Source: Scopulibacillus_A cellulosilyticus
Lineage (GTDB): Bacteria > Bacillota > Bacilli > Bacillales > Sporolactobacillaceae
Assembly (NCBI RefSeq): GCF_042665295.1
Contig: NZ_JBHTCO010000005.1
Coordinates: 1 to 64,000 of the forward strand
Direction of reading: 5' to 3'
Length of the DNA stretch: 64,000 nucleotides
Below, in pieces: positions 8,040-16,509 of this stretch (positions are counted from its first letter, which is position 1; each line of letters begins with the position of its first letter). Made by a program: the position numbers and the translations under genes. A model generated the notes under the pieces. The model was not told the DNA's origin. It did not search any database and worked only from the letters and a program-made list of their open reading frames with translations.

Positions 8040-9018
8040 AACAAAAAATCATATTTTAAAATTACTATTTAAAAATCGCAACGATTATATATCAGGCCAA
8101 AAAATAAGTGATGAAATAGGATGTTCACGGACTGCTGTGTGGAAACATATCAAGGAACTTGAAAATGAAGGCTATACAATCGCCTCAGTGCATAAAAGAG
8201 GTTATAAATTAATTGATGCGCCGGATCAATTAAGTGAGGCTAAAATTTATGCCGGACTTACGACCAAGACCCTTGGACATCATCTCGTTTATCAAGACGA
8301 AATTCCTTCCACTCAGAAAAAAGCTCAACATTTAGCAGAGGATGGGGCCGAAGAGGGCACGGTTGTTCTGGCTGATGAACAAACATCGGGAAGAGGAAGA
8401 CTTGGACGCAGTTGGCATTCGCCAAAAGGGACAGGCATCTGGATGAGTTTAATTATCAGACCCGATATCCCGATACATAAAGCTCCTCAGTTCACTTTAC
8501 TGACAGCAGTAGCTGTAGTTAAAGCAGTCAAACATGTCACCGGTCTGGATTGTGAAATTAAATGGCCAAATGACATTCTTTATAAGGGGAAGAAGTTTGT
8601 CGGCATTTTAACAGAATTACAGGCTGAAGCTGCAGATGTAAAAGCTATAATTGTTGGTATCGGCATAAATGTAAATGCAGCCATTGATGATTTTCCGGAA
8701 GAGTTAAAAGATATTGCTACGTCATTAAGAGCAGAAGCCGGAACAGCTTTTGATCGGGCTGAACTGATTCAAGAAATTTTAAAAGCATTTGAAGACCTGT
8801 ATAAATCGTATATGGACGAAGGATTCGGGCTTATTAAATTATTGTGGGAATCTTATGCGATAAGTTTAGGCCGGCAAATATATGCACGGACCGCAAACGG
8901 TACGGTTGTTCAAGGTTTAGCGCAAGGTATCAATGATGAAGGTGTTTTGCTTTTGAAAGATAAAGACGGTAAGATTCATAAAATTTATTCAGCGGATATA
9001 GAAATTTCTTCTCAATAG
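8032..9018 (+). CDS. birA: Bifunctional biotin--protein ligase / biotin operon repressor
   Basis: 328 residues. An N-terminal winged helix-turn-helix (about 1-60, with CSRTAVWKHIKEL) precedes the biotin ligase domain with the biotinoyl-AMP loop SGRGRLGRSWHSPKGTGIW (about 122-140) and KWPNDI (about 180-185), and a C-terminal SH3-like domain. The protein biotinylates acetyl-CoA and pyruvate carboxylases and, as biotinoyl-AMP complex, represses biotin genes. The TTG start at 8032 overlaps cca and follows GGGTGATG. Confidence 0.95.
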   Translation: MSKTKNHILKLLFKNRNDYISGQKISDEIGCSRTAVWKHIKELENEGYTIASVHKRGYKLIDAPDQLSEAKIYAGLTTKTLGHHLVYQDEIPSTQKKAQHLAEDGAEEGTVVLADEQTSGRGRLGRSWHSPKGTGIWMSLIIRPDIPIHKAPQFTLLTAVAVVKAVKHVTGLDCEIKWPNDILYKGKKFVGILTELQAEAADVKAIIVGIGINVNAAIDDFPEELKDIATSLRAEAGTAFDRAELIQEILKAFEDLYKSYMDEGFGLIKLLWESYAISLGRQIYARTANGTVVQGLAQGINDEGVLLLKDKDGKIHKIYSADIEISSQ

Positions 9019-9029
9019 TTTGTTTTGTT

Positions 9030-9210
9030 TGTTATAATGAATCTATGGATGGCATCCATAAGGAGCTGTACCGCTATGTGTTTTTTTTACTGTTATGATT
9101 TTAATCAAAAGATCTGCCTTGATCCACAATAGCGGACTGGGACAGAGGGATGATTGATGCCGACGGATACAAATCCTTCTTCACATGTCTTGTGTGGGAA
9201 GGATTTTTTT
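9030..9210 (+). promoter_or_regulatory. Pan operon promoter and structured leader with intrinsic terminator
   Basis: An extended -10 promoter (TG-T-TATAAT, 9030-9038) is followed by a structured leader: the hairpin ATGGAT-ggc-ATCCAT (9045-9059), a long-range helix between CCGCTATGTG (9071-9080) and CACAATAGCGG (9125-9135), and a terminator stem AATCCTTC/GAAGGATT (9172-9205) with a nested CACA/TGTG and a run of seven T. The terminator lies before panB, so termination control of pantothenate genes is likely. A 'Pan' RNA motif has been described upstream of Bacillales pan operons; I cannot confirm that this is it. No coding sequence fits. Confidence 0.6.
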
Positions 9211-9266
9211 ATTTTCCGTAGAGGATATTCTAAAATCATCTTCCTCTGAAAAAAAGGAGGAGAAAA

Positions 9267-10088
9267 ATGAAAACAACAAAAGATTTTAAGCAAATGAAAA
9301 TGGACAATGAGCCGATTGCTATGGTGACGGCTTATGACTACCCGGCTGGTAAACTGGCAGAACAAGCCGGTATGGATATCCTGCTGGTCGGAGATTCATT
9401 AGGTATGGTTGCTCTTGGTTATGAATCAACAGTCAATGTAACACTTGAGGATATGATTCTTCACACAAGAGCTGTTCGCCGCGGTGCAAAGGATACTTTT
9501 GTTGTAACCGATATGCCTTTTATGACTTACCATGCAACTGTCTCTGAAACGCTTTACCATGCGAAGCGTCTTATACAGGAGGGCGGTGCACATGCGGTTA
9601 AAGTTGAAGGCAGCGGCATTGTAATTGAAATGATCGAACATTTAACGGGTGCAGGTGTGCCGGTCGTTGGCCATTTAGGGTTGACGCCTCAATCTGTCGG
9701 CGTTTTAGGCGGTTATAAAGTACAAGGTAAAACTGAAGAAGAAGGAAATAAATTAATTGAAGATGCTAAAGCTGTTGAACAGGCAGGCGCTTTCGCTGTT
9801 GTTTTAGAGTGTGTCCCATGGCAATTGGCAGAGGCAGTCACTGAACAGTTGTCAATTCCAACAATTGGCATCGGAGCCGGACCTAAAACTAATGGCCAGG
9901 TCCTTGTTTATCATGATGTCATTGATTACGGCGTTGACCGTGTTTCCAAATTTGTAAAGCAATACGCCCATATTTCTGATGATATTGTTAATGGACTAAA
10001 GGGATATGTGCAGGATGTTAGGCAAAAGACATTTCCGCAATTAGAACATTCCTTCAAAACTAAACAATTTACCAGTCAAACCAAGTAG
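9267..10088 (+). CDS. panB: 3-methyl-2-oxobutanoate hydroxymethyltransferase
   Basis: 273 residues, a TIM-barrel enzyme of the KPHMT family. Motifs visible are VTAYDYPAGKLAEQAGMDI (about 20-38), VGDSLGMVALGY (about 41-52, metal-binding aspartate) and GIGAGPKTNGQVLV (about 200-213). It transfers a hydroxymethyl group from methylene-tetrahydrofolate to alpha-ketoisovalerate, giving ketopantoate. It is the first gene of panBCD and is preceded by AAAGGAGGAG and a terminator-bearing leader. Confidence 0.96.
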   Translation: MKTTKDFKQMKMDNEPIAMVTAYDYPAGKLAEQAGMDILLVGDSLGMVALGYESTVNVTLEDMILHTRAVRRGAKDTFVVTDMPFMTYHATVSETLYHAKRLIQEGGAHAVKVEGSGIVIEMIEHLTGAGVPVVGHLGLTPQSVGVLGGYKVQGKTEEEGNKLIEDAKAVEQAGAFAVVLECVPWQLAEAVTEQLSIPTIGIGAGPKTNGQVLVYHDVIDYGVDRVSKFVKQYAHISDDIVNGLKGYVQDVRQKTFPQLEHSFKTKQFTSQTK

Positions 10089-10098
10089 GTGATGTCTT

Positions 10099-11001
10099 AT
10101 GCAAATGATACATTCTGTTAAAGAAATGAATAAAACAATCCGGCAAATGAAAAGCTCAGGAAAAACAATTGGCTTTGTGCCGACTATGGGTTTTTTGCAT
10201 GAAGGTCATCAATCGTTAATAAGTCAAGCTAAAGAAATGTGTGACATTGTTGTTCTCAGTATTTTTGTGAATCCAACGCAGTTTGGACCCAATGAAGATT
10301 ATCTGACTTATCCGCGGGATATCAAACGGGATAAAATGATTGCGGAAGAGGAAGGCGTTGACATTATTTTTAACCCTGATGCAGATGAAATGTATCCATT
10401 AGGTGAATCCATGCTCGTTAAAGTTAATGATCGTGTCGATGTTTTGTGCGGAAGAAGCAGGCCTGGTCATTTTGACGGCGTAGCAACGATTTTAATCAAA
10501 CTTTTTAATATTATTATGCCCGATAAAGTGTTTTTTGGACTCAAAGATGCCCAACAGGTTGCGGTTGTTGACAGCATTATTAAAAATTTCCATTATCCGA
10601 TTCAATTAATACCATGTGAAACGAAAAGGGAAGAAGATGGTCTGGCGAAAAGTTCACGAAACGTTCGTTTGTCTGCTGATGAGCGACAAGAGGCGGCCCT
10701 TTTAAATAAAGGATTGCAGGAAGGGTTGCTTCTTATTAACAAGGGAGAGCGGTCAGTATCCCGAATTAAGAAATGTGTTACTTTATTTCTTGAAACTCAT
10801 CTTCGTCTCGGGAAAATTGACTATGTTGAAGTACTTAGTTATCCCGAATTACAGTCTGCAACGTCAATTACAGAACGTTTTATTATTGCCTGTGCCGTTC
10901 AATATAAAGAAGCCCGGTTAATAGACAATATCGTTGCAGATTTAGACCCAGACTTAAAAGGAGAACAAAAACAATATGTTGCGCACATTGATGAAAAGTA
11001 A
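10099..11001 (+). CDS. panC: Pantothenate synthetase
   Basis: 300 residues; class I aminoacyl-tRNA synthetase-like fold. The HIGH-like motif lies in PTMGFLHEGHQSLI (about 28-41), the adenylate region in FVNPTQFGPNEDYLTYPRD (about 56-74), and the KMSKS-like loop in GLAKSSRN. It condenses pantoate and beta-alanine using ATP. It starts ten bases after panB with AGGTGATG and overlaps panD by 26 bases, so the three genes are one operon. Confidence 0.95.
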   Translation: MQMIHSVKEMNKTIRQMKSSGKTIGFVPTMGFLHEGHQSLISQAKEMCDIVVLSIFVNPTQFGPNEDYLTYPRDIKRDKMIAEEEGVDIIFNPDADEMYPLGESMLVKVNDRVDVLCGRSRPGHFDGVATILIKLFNIIMPDKVFFGLKDAQQVAVVDSIIKNFHYPIQLIPCETKREEDGLAKSSRNVRLSADERQEAALLNKGLQEGLLLINKGERSVSRIKKCVTLFLETHLRLGKIDYVEVLSYPELQSATSITERFIIACAVQYKEARLIDNIVADLDPDLKGEQKQYVAHIDEK

Positions 11002-11359
11002 AATCCATCGGGCGAGTGTCACCGATGCTAATTTAAATTATGTTGGCAGTATTACAATCGATGCTGATATACTTGATGCTGTTGATATTGCAGAAAATGA
11101 AAAAGTACAGATTGTTAATAACAATAATGGAGCCAGATTTGAAACGTATGTGATTGCTGGAGAACGCGGATCAGGGGATATATGTCTTAACGGCGCTGCT
11201 GCACGGCTTGTTCAAAAGGGTGATACAGTCATTATTATTTCTTACGCTTTAATGACGAAAGAAGAAATGGCCTCTCACCAGCCCGCAATTGCGATTATGG
11301 ATGAAGACAATCATATTAAAGAAATGATCAATGGTGAAAAAGCAATGACGATTCTTTAA
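10976..11359 (+). CDS. panD: Aspartate 1-decarboxylase
   Basis: 127 residues of the pyruvoyl-dependent decarboxylase family. The self-cleavage site is the Gly-Ser of NYVGSITID (about 22-30), which yields the pyruvoyl group; NNNNGARFETYVI and SGDICLNGAAARLVQ are further family signatures. It makes beta-alanine for PanC. The start lies inside the 3' end of panC, with GGAGAAC upstream, and a strong terminator follows, marking the end of the operon. Confidence 0.95.
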   Translation: MLRTLMKSKIHRASVTDANLNYVGSITIDADILDAVDIAENEKVQIVNNNNGARFETYVIAGERGSGDICLNGAAARLVQKGDTVIIISYALMTKEEMASHQPAIAIMDEDNHIKEMINGEKAMTIL

Positions 11360-11383
11360 ATGCGTGTTTAAAATAATTAACAT

Positions 11384-11426
11384 TCCCCAATCAAAACATA
11401 CAATGTCAGATTGGGGGATTTTTTAT
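11384..11426 (+). terminator. Terminator of the panBCD operon
   Basis: TCCCCCAATC-type stem: CCCCAATC at 11385-11392 pairs with GATTGGGG at 11409-11416, followed by a T-rich tail. Confidence 0.8.
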
Positions 11427-11496
11427 CAATTTAACTTATAGTTTCAGTTGCAATTGTTATGTAAAATGATTAGGATTAAGTATTAGAGGATACTTA

Positions 11497-11530
11497 TTAA
11501 AAAAACGAAACCTAAAAAGGTTTCGTTAAA
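11497..11530 (-). terminator. Terminator-like hairpin for a minus-strand transcript
   Basis: AACGAAACCT (11504-11513) and AGGTTTCGTT (11518-11527) form a perfect 10-bp stem. The run of T needed for intrinsic termination occurs only on the minus strand (plus strand A residues at 11497-11505), so it would end a transcript reading leftward out of the 11530-11690 interval, where no gene is annotated. It lies where dinG would be expected. Confidence 0.5.
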
Positions 11531-11655
11531 AAAGGTGTCGGTTAGGCGAAATTTCCCTTGATGTCAGGGTATTTATAGTTTGACCTTATTTTGCCCTGCT
11601 ATGTTTAACAGATTTTGTTTCTGCGTACCTGAATTAATTCTGTGCGCCTTTACGG

Positions 11656-11680
11656 CTTGGCGCCTGCCAAGTTTTCTTTA
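11656..11680 (+). promoter_or_regulatory. Hairpin with T-rich tail in the ypmA leader
   Basis: CTTGGC-gcct-GCCAAG is followed by TTTTCTTT immediately before the ribosome binding site AAAGGAGG of ypmA. An overlapping alternative pairing GCGCC/GGCGC (about 11643-11662) is possible. It could be the terminator of an upstream transcript or an attenuator; no known riboswitch is recognised. The remaining 11430-11690 interval holds no gene. Confidence 0.4.
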
Positions 11681-11693
11681 AAGGAGGATATGA

Positions 11694-11864
11694 ATGGGAG
11701 ATAAAATTGAACTCCTGTCAACAGTAGTTGTCAAGAAATCAGACGATCTCTATAAAATCGTTGACAGTTTAAACCGAACATTAAAACGTCAAGACTTAAT
11801 GTTTGGATTGGCATTGGACGAAAAAGATAAAGATAAGATGGTATTTACCATTTATCGTACATAA
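11694..11864 (+). CDS. ypmA: YpmA family small protein
   Basis: A 56-residue soluble protein with the conserved segments LYKIVDSLNRTLK (about 19-31) and FGLALDEKDKDKM near its C-terminus. This matches YpmA (DUF4264), a small protein of unknown function found between dinG and ypmB in Bacillus. The start ATG follows AAAGGAGGATATGA. The gene is too short for many gene callers but is convincing by sequence, position and ribosome binding site. The stop is about 30 bases before ypmB. Confidence 0.88.
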   Translation: MGDKIELLSTVVVKKSDDLYKIVDSLNRTLKRQDLMFGLALDEKDKDKMVFTIYRT

Positions 11865-11892
11865 AAGCTGCTGTTAAAAAAAGGTGATTGAA

Positions 11893-12372
11893 TTGAAAAA
11901 ATGGGGAATAATAGTTGGAATTGTGGTTTTAATATGTATTTGGCAATCCTGGTTAATTTATCATCGGGCCAGCTCCTACGAAGGGACAGCCGAACAGAAA
12001 GCTGTAGCAAAAGCAAAAGCGCACTATCATATATCGAAAGTGAAGGACGTTACCTTTTATAATGGAAATCGATCTTACCATGTGTTACGTTCTGTCCTAA
12101 AATCCGGCAAAGAAGTTTATATTTGGGTTCCGGATAAAAAAGGCGGCAAAATGTTGGAAAAGCCTGTTAAAGACGGTCTTACCAAAAAAGAAGCTTTGCA
12201 GTCATTTTCTAAATTAAATTATGATGTTTCGAAAATCGTTTCTGCCAAGCTGGGTATTGATAACAGTCAACCAGTTTGGGAAATTATTTTTATAGACCAT
12301 AATAAAGAATACAACTACGTCTATTTATATTTTAAAAATGGCAAAGAGGAAGGACATATTCTTCATATATAG
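11893..12372 (+). CDS. ypmB: YpmB-family protein (membrane-anchored, DUF5590)
   Basis: About 159 residues with one N-terminal membrane segment (about 4-22) and a C-terminal extracytoplasmic domain related to PepSY-like folds. Size, single anchor and position before aspB identify YpmB, whose function is unknown. The TTG start at 11893 is preferred because AAAAAAGGTGAT lies seven bases upstream; the GTG at 11884 is inside that ribosome binding site. A hairpin (AGGAAGTGA/TCGCTTCCT, 12395-12423) separates it from aspB. Confidence 0.82.
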   Translation: MKKWGIIVGIVVLICIWQSWLIYHRASSYEGTAEQKAVAKAKAHYHISKVKDVTFYNGNRSYHVLRSVLKSGKEVYIWVPDKKGGKMLEKPVKDGLTKKEALQSFSKLNYDVSKIVSAKLGIDNSQPVWEIIFIDHNKEYNYVYLYFKNGKEEGHILHI

Positions 12373-12450
12373 TGTGGAGGATTAACTTAAATGCAGGAAG
12401 TGATCAGGCGTTCTCGCTTCCTCTTCTTAAATTTAACAAGGAGCGATATC

Positions 12451-13635
12451 ATGAAACTTTCAAAAAGAGCAGCAACAATTACACCATCGAGCACTTTAGC
12501 TATTACAGCTAAAGCAAACCACCTTAAAGCTGAAGGTCATGATGTTATTGGACTTGGTGCCGGTGAACCTGATTTTAATACTCCAAAACATATTATTGAT
12601 GCGGCCATGCAAGCGGTTAACAGCGGTCATACAAAGTACACGCCTTCGGCAGGGTTGCCGGCATTAAAACAAGCGATCGTTGAAAAGCTTCAAAGAGATC
12701 AAAACCTGCAATACGATCCGTCAAACGTGATTGTCGCGTCAGGGGCAAAACACGCATTATATCTTCTTTTCCAATCATACATAGACCCGGGTGATGAAGT
12801 TATCATATTGTCGCCTTACTGGGTCAGTTATCCGGAGCAAGTTAAGCTGGCCGGCGGCATACCTGTCATTGTTGATACTGATGAATCGAATCAATTTAAA
12901 GTAACTGTTGATCAATTACAAAAAGCAGTGTCAAACAAGACAAAAGCACTGATTATTAATTCACCGAGCAATCCAACCGGCATGATATATACAAAACAGG
13001 AACTTGAGGCTATTGGCGCCTTCTGTGTTGAACATAATCTTTTGATCATCTCAGATGAAATTTATGAAAAATTGGTTTATGGTCAAAATCGGCATGTTTC
13101 AATTGCGGAATGCTCTGATGAAATCAGAAAACAAACGGTTATTATTAATGGTGTGTCAAAGTCGCATGCCATGACAGGATGGCGGATTGGCTATGCTGTC
13201 GGCGACGCTGAACTTATTAAAGCTATGACTAATGTTGCCAGTCACAGCACATCAAACCCGGCTACAGTTTCACAGTATGCGGCTATTGCTGCCTATAACG
13301 GGACTCAAGAGCCTGTAAAACAAATGCAGGAAGCCTTTGAAGAACGTCTAAATAAAGCGTATGAGACGCTTACGCAAATTCCCGGATTAACATGCATTAA
13401 ACCGCAAGGCGCTTTTTATTTGTTCCCTAATGCCAAAAAAGCGGCAGAAGTGACTGGTTATGCAAATGTCACGGAATGGGTCAGCGCTTTATTATCAGAG
13501 GAAAAAGTCGCCCTTGTTCCTGGTGAGGGTTTTGGTGCACCTGAATATGTCCGTCTGTCTTATGCCACATCACTAGATCAGATAGAAGAAGCTTTAAGCC
13601 GAATCAATCGATTTATGAAAAATCATATGTCATAA
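12451..13635 (+). CDS. aspB: Pyridoxal phosphate-dependent aspartate aminotransferase
   Basis: 394 residues, class I/II aminotransferase. GLGAGEPDFNTP (about 32-43), NSPSNPTGMIY near 170-180 and the PLP lysine in NGVSKSHAMTGWRIGYAVG (about 230-248) are visible. It interconverts aspartate and oxaloacetate with glutamate/2-oxoglutarate. An upstream in-frame ATG at 12391 would add 20 residues, but the ATG at 12451 has AACAAGGAG at the right distance and gives the family length. The order ypmB-aspB-asnS is conserved; aspartate supply next to asparaginyl-tRNA synthetase is typical. Confidence 0.93.
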   Translation: MKLSKRAATITPSSTLAITAKANHLKAEGHDVIGLGAGEPDFNTPKHIIDAAMQAVNSGHTKYTPSAGLPALKQAIVEKLQRDQNLQYDPSNVIVASGAKHALYLLFQSYIDPGDEVIILSPYWVSYPEQVKLAGGIPVIVDTDESNQFKVTVDQLQKAVSNKTKALIINSPSNPTGMIYTKQELEAIGAFCVEHNLLIISDEIYEKLVYGQNRHVSIAECSDEIRKQTVIINGVSKSHAMTGWRIGYAVGDAELIKAMTNVASHSTSNPATVSQYAAIAAYNGTQEPVKQMQEAFEERLNKAYETLTQIPGLTCIKPQGAFYLFPNAKKAAEVTGYANVTEWVSALLSEEKVALVPGEGFGAPEYVRLSYATSLDQIEEALSRINRFMKNHMS

Positions 13636-13731
13636 AATCTGTTTCTAAAGTTTAGGAAAGCCAGTTATGAATACAAAGGATCAACGCCGCAAGCAGATTG
13701 ATTCATTTAAGTCTTTGGAGGTTTATATAAA

Positions 13732-15024
13732 ATGAAAACAACTATTTCTGAAGTTAGCAAACATGTTGGAAAGGAAGTAAAAATTGGTGTTTGGCTTGCA
13801 AACAAACGATCGAGCGGCAAAATTCAATTTTTACAACTTCGTGATGGTACGGGATTTATCCAAGGCGTTATCGTAAAAAGTGAAGTATCGGAAGAAGCAT
13901 GGAATCAAGCGAAAGAATTAACTCAAGAAAGCTCCTTTTATGTAACCGGAACAGTGCGTGAAGACCATCGTTCACCTTCAGGGTATGAGTTAACGGTAAC
14001 CGACCTTTCAATTATACAAATTGCTCAAGATTATCCAATTACACCAAAGGAACATGGTACAGAGTTTTTAATGGATCATCGTCATTTATGGCTGCGTTCC
14101 AATCGTCAACATGCCATTTTACGTATACGTAACGAAATTATTAGAGCAACCTATCAATTTTTTAATGACAATGGATTTATTAAAATTGATCCGCCTATCT
14201 TAACTGGCAGCTCAGCGGAAGGAACAACCGACCTCTTCCATACAAAATATTTTGACCGCGATGCCTATTTATCTCAAAGCGGTCAATTGTATATGGAAGC
14301 AGCGGCTATGGCTTTTGGCAAAGTGTTTTCTTTTGGTCCGACATTCAGGGCGGAAAAATCAAAAACCCGCCGGCACTTAATTGAGTTTTGGATGATTGAA
14401 CCGGAAATGGCCTTCACTGATCATGAAGAAAGCCTTGAAATTCAGGAACAATATGTTACATTTATTGTTCAATCCGTTTTGAAAAACTGTCAGTTAGAAC
14501 TTAAAGCACTGGATCGTGATACATCCAAGTTAGAAAAAATTCAAGCGCCATTTCCGAGAATAACTTATGATGAAGCTATCGAACTGCTTAAAGAAAAAGG
14601 CTTTGATGATATTGAATGGGGTGAAGATTTTGGCGCGCCTCACGAAACAGCTATTGCAGAAAGCTTTGATAAACCGGTGTTCATTACACATTATCCGACA
14701 TCAATTAAGGCGTTTTACATGAAGCCTGATCCGAATCGCGAGGAAGTTGTTCTTTGTGCTGATTTAATTGCGCCTGAGGGATACGGTGAAATCATCGGCG
14801 GCAGTCAAAGAATTGATGATTTAGAATTACTTGAAAAACGTTATGAAGAACATAAATTAACTGATCCGGCTTATGAATGGTATCTAGAGTTAAGAAAATA
14901 CGGAAGCGTTCCTCACTCCGGTTTCGGATTAGGTCTGGAAAGAACGGTAGCATGGATCAGCGGTACGGAACACGTTCGCGAAACGATTCCGTTCCCAAGA
15001 CTGTTAAACCGAATTTATCCTTAA
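13732..15024 (+). CDS. asnS: Asparagine--tRNA ligase
   Basis: 430 residues, class IIb synthetase. An N-terminal OB-fold anticodon-binding domain (about 14-105) precedes the catalytic domain, with motif 2 around FGPTFRAEKSKTRRHLIEFW (about 202-221) and motif 3 in GFGLGLERTVAWISG (about 397-411). It charges tRNA-Asn. The start ATG follows TTGGAGG with a spacer of about ten bases. The roughly 95-base upstream gap is too short for a T-box leader, and none is seen. A terminator follows. Confidence 0.96.
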   Translation: MKTTISEVSKHVGKEVKIGVWLANKRSSGKIQFLQLRDGTGFIQGVIVKSEVSEEAWNQAKELTQESSFYVTGTVREDHRSPSGYELTVTDLSIIQIAQDYPITPKEHGTEFLMDHRHLWLRSNRQHAILRIRNEIIRATYQFFNDNGFIKIDPPILTGSSAEGTTDLFHTKYFDRDAYLSQSGQLYMEAAAMAFGKVFSFGPTFRAEKSKTRRHLIEFWMIEPEMAFTDHEESLEIQEQYVTFIVQSVLKNCQLELKALDRDTSKLEKIQAPFPRITYDEAIELLKEKGFDDIEWGEDFGAPHETAIAESFDKPVFITHYPTSIKAFYMKPDPNREEVVLCADLIAPEGYGEIIGGSQRIDDLELLEKRYEEHKLTDPAYEWYLELRKYGSVPHSGFGLGLERTVAWISGTEHVRETIPFPRLLNRIYP

Positions 15025-15050
15025 TTCCTGACTTAATACTCGACTTTTCC

Positions 15051-15079
15051 AAACCCCAGCTTGCTGGGGTTTGTCTTTT
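15051..15079 (+). terminator. Terminator after asnS
   Basis: AAACCCCAGC and GCTGGGGTTT form a 10-bp stem with a TT loop at 15051-15072, followed by GTCTTTTC. Confidence 0.85.
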
Positions 15080-15104
15080 CCTAGAAGATTCATCAAGAGG
15101 TTCA

Positions 15105-15113
15105 TGATATAAT
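15105..15113 (+). promoter_or_regulatory. Extended -10 promoter of dnaD
   Basis: TG-A-TATAAT at 15105-15113 is an exact extended -10 element just downstream of the asnS terminator and about 20 bases before the dnaD start, implying a very short leader with the ribosome binding site GGGGAGAGGTG. Confidence 0.55.
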
Positions 15114-15131
15114 AGGGGAGAGGTGTCGAAT

Positions 15132-15827
15132 GTGGAAAAAAAATTAATGATGGACCTGCTGGTAAATAGTCATGTCATGGTTCCGAATCTATTACTTGAA
15201 AATTATTATCTCCTGGGATTGAACGAAGAGGAATGTATGCTGCTGATTCATGTTCATTCTTTTATATGCAAAGGCAATTATTTCCCAACCCCTGATGATT
15301 TGGCTGATCGTATGAGCTGTACACCCGCTCAATGTGCAGATCATTTACGGCGCCTGGTCCAAAAAGGGTATATTAATATTGAACAAAGCAATGATGATCA
15401 AATTTATTCAGAGGCATACACGCTCGAACCATTGTGGGAAAAGTTAATTGTCCATTATTATCAAAAGTCGGCAAATCAACAAAATGCCGAACAAGAAGAA
15501 GCTTTATATACTGTTTTTGAAAATGAATTTGGACGCCCGTTATCCCCGATTGAGTGTGAGACATTAACGATGTGGCTGGATCAAGATCATCATTCTCCTG
15601 AATTAATCAAGGCGGCACTAAGGGAATCCGTCATTTCCGGTAAATTAAACTTTCGTTATATAGATAGAATCCTTTTTGAATGGAAGAAAAATGGTGTAAA
15701 AACTTTGCAGCAAGCAAAGGCGCATGGTGAAAAAATCAGAAATAAATTTACCCAAAAAAGAGAACATCAAACAGATAAAAATCAAAGTTCTATTACTTTA
15801 CCGATGTACAATTGGTTAGAGAAATAA
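15132..15827 (+). CDS. dnaD: DNA replication protein DnaD
   Basis: About 231 residues. An N-terminal winged-helix DDBH1 domain (about 15-100) is followed by a DDBH2 domain with RPLSPIECETLTMWLDQDH (about 135-153) and the C-terminal motif NFRYIDRILFEWKKNGV (about 177-193) that binds DNA. DnaD acts with DnaB and DnaI in primosome assembly at oriC. GTG at 15132 is preferred over the GTG at 15123 because the ribosome binding site GGAGAGGTG sits at a better distance. It precedes nth, as in B. subtilis. Confidence 0.93.
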   Translation: MEKKLMMDLLVNSHVMVPNLLLENYYLLGLNEEECMLLIHVHSFICKGNYFPTPDDLADRMSCTPAQCADHLRRLVQKGYINIEQSNDDQIYSEAYTLEPLWEKLIVHYYQKSANQQNAEQEEALYTVFENEFGRPLSPIECETLTMWLDQDHHSPELIKAALRESVISGKLNFRYIDRILFEWKKNGVKTLQQAKAHGEKIRNKFTQKREHQTDKNQSSITLPMYNWLEK

Positions 15828-15843
15828 TGAAAAAGGTGATGAA

Positions 15844-16509
15844 GTGCTAAGCAATAAACAAATTAAAGTTGTTCTTGATACCTTGGGGGACATGTTTCCG
15901 GATGCCCATTGCGAACTTAACCACAGCAATCCGTTTGAGCTGGCTATTGCTGTTATTCTTTCTGCTCAATGTACAGACGCACTAGTAAATAAAGTAACAC
16001 CGGCCTTATTCGAAAAATATCATACACCGGAGGATTACTTGGCTGTACCATTGGAAGAATTACAGCAAGATATTCGTTCGATTGGCTTATTTCGCAATAA
16101 AGCTAAAAACATTCGTAAGCTTTGTCAAATTTTAATTGACGAATATGGAGGGGAATTACCAAGAGATCGTGATGAACTTATAAAGCTGCCGGGTATTGGC
16201 CGTAAAACAGCTAATGTCATTGCTTCAGTGGCTTTTGGGGTTCCAACGATTGCGGTTGATACTCATGTGGAGCGGGTATCAAAAAGGCTTGGTATTTGCC
16301 GCTGGAAAGACAGCGTACTGGAGGTTGAAAAAACTTTAATGAAGAAAGTTCCCGAAGAAAAATGGTCAGAGACCCATCACAGGCTTATTTTCTTTGGACG
16401 ATACCATTGTAAAGCTCAGGCACCGAAATGTGATATATGTCCTCTTTTAGAGCTGTGCAGGGAAGGGCAGAAACGGATGAGAAAAAGGATGGCAGACAAT
16501 GTCAAATGA
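15844..16509 (+). CDS. nth: Endonuclease III
   Basis: 221 residues, HhH-GPD DNA glycosylase/AP lyase. The helix-hairpin-helix LPGIGRKTANVIASVAFG (about 116-133) carries the catalytic lysine, VDTHVERVS holds the catalytic aspartate, and four cysteines (C-X6-C-X2-C-X5-C in CKAQAPKCDICPLLELC) bind the 4Fe-4S cluster. It excises oxidised pyrimidines. The GTG start follows AAAGGTGATGAA; the 3' end overlaps ypoC by 11 bases. Confidence 0.96.
   Translation: MLSNKQIKVVLDTLGDMFPDAHCELNHSNPFELAIAVILSAQCTDALVNKVTPALFEKYHTPEDYLAVPLEELQQDIRSIGLFRNKAKNIRKLCQILIDEYGGELPRDRDELIKLPGIGRKTANVIASVAFGVPTIAVDTHVERVSKRLGICRWKDSVLEVEKTLMKKVPEEKWSETHHRLIFFGRYHCKAQAPKCDICPLLELCREGQKRMRKRMADNVK

Noticed and set aside
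13636..13731. A T-box leader for asnS
   Set aside because: The gap is only about 95 bases, too short for a T-box, and no T-box consensus word is visible.
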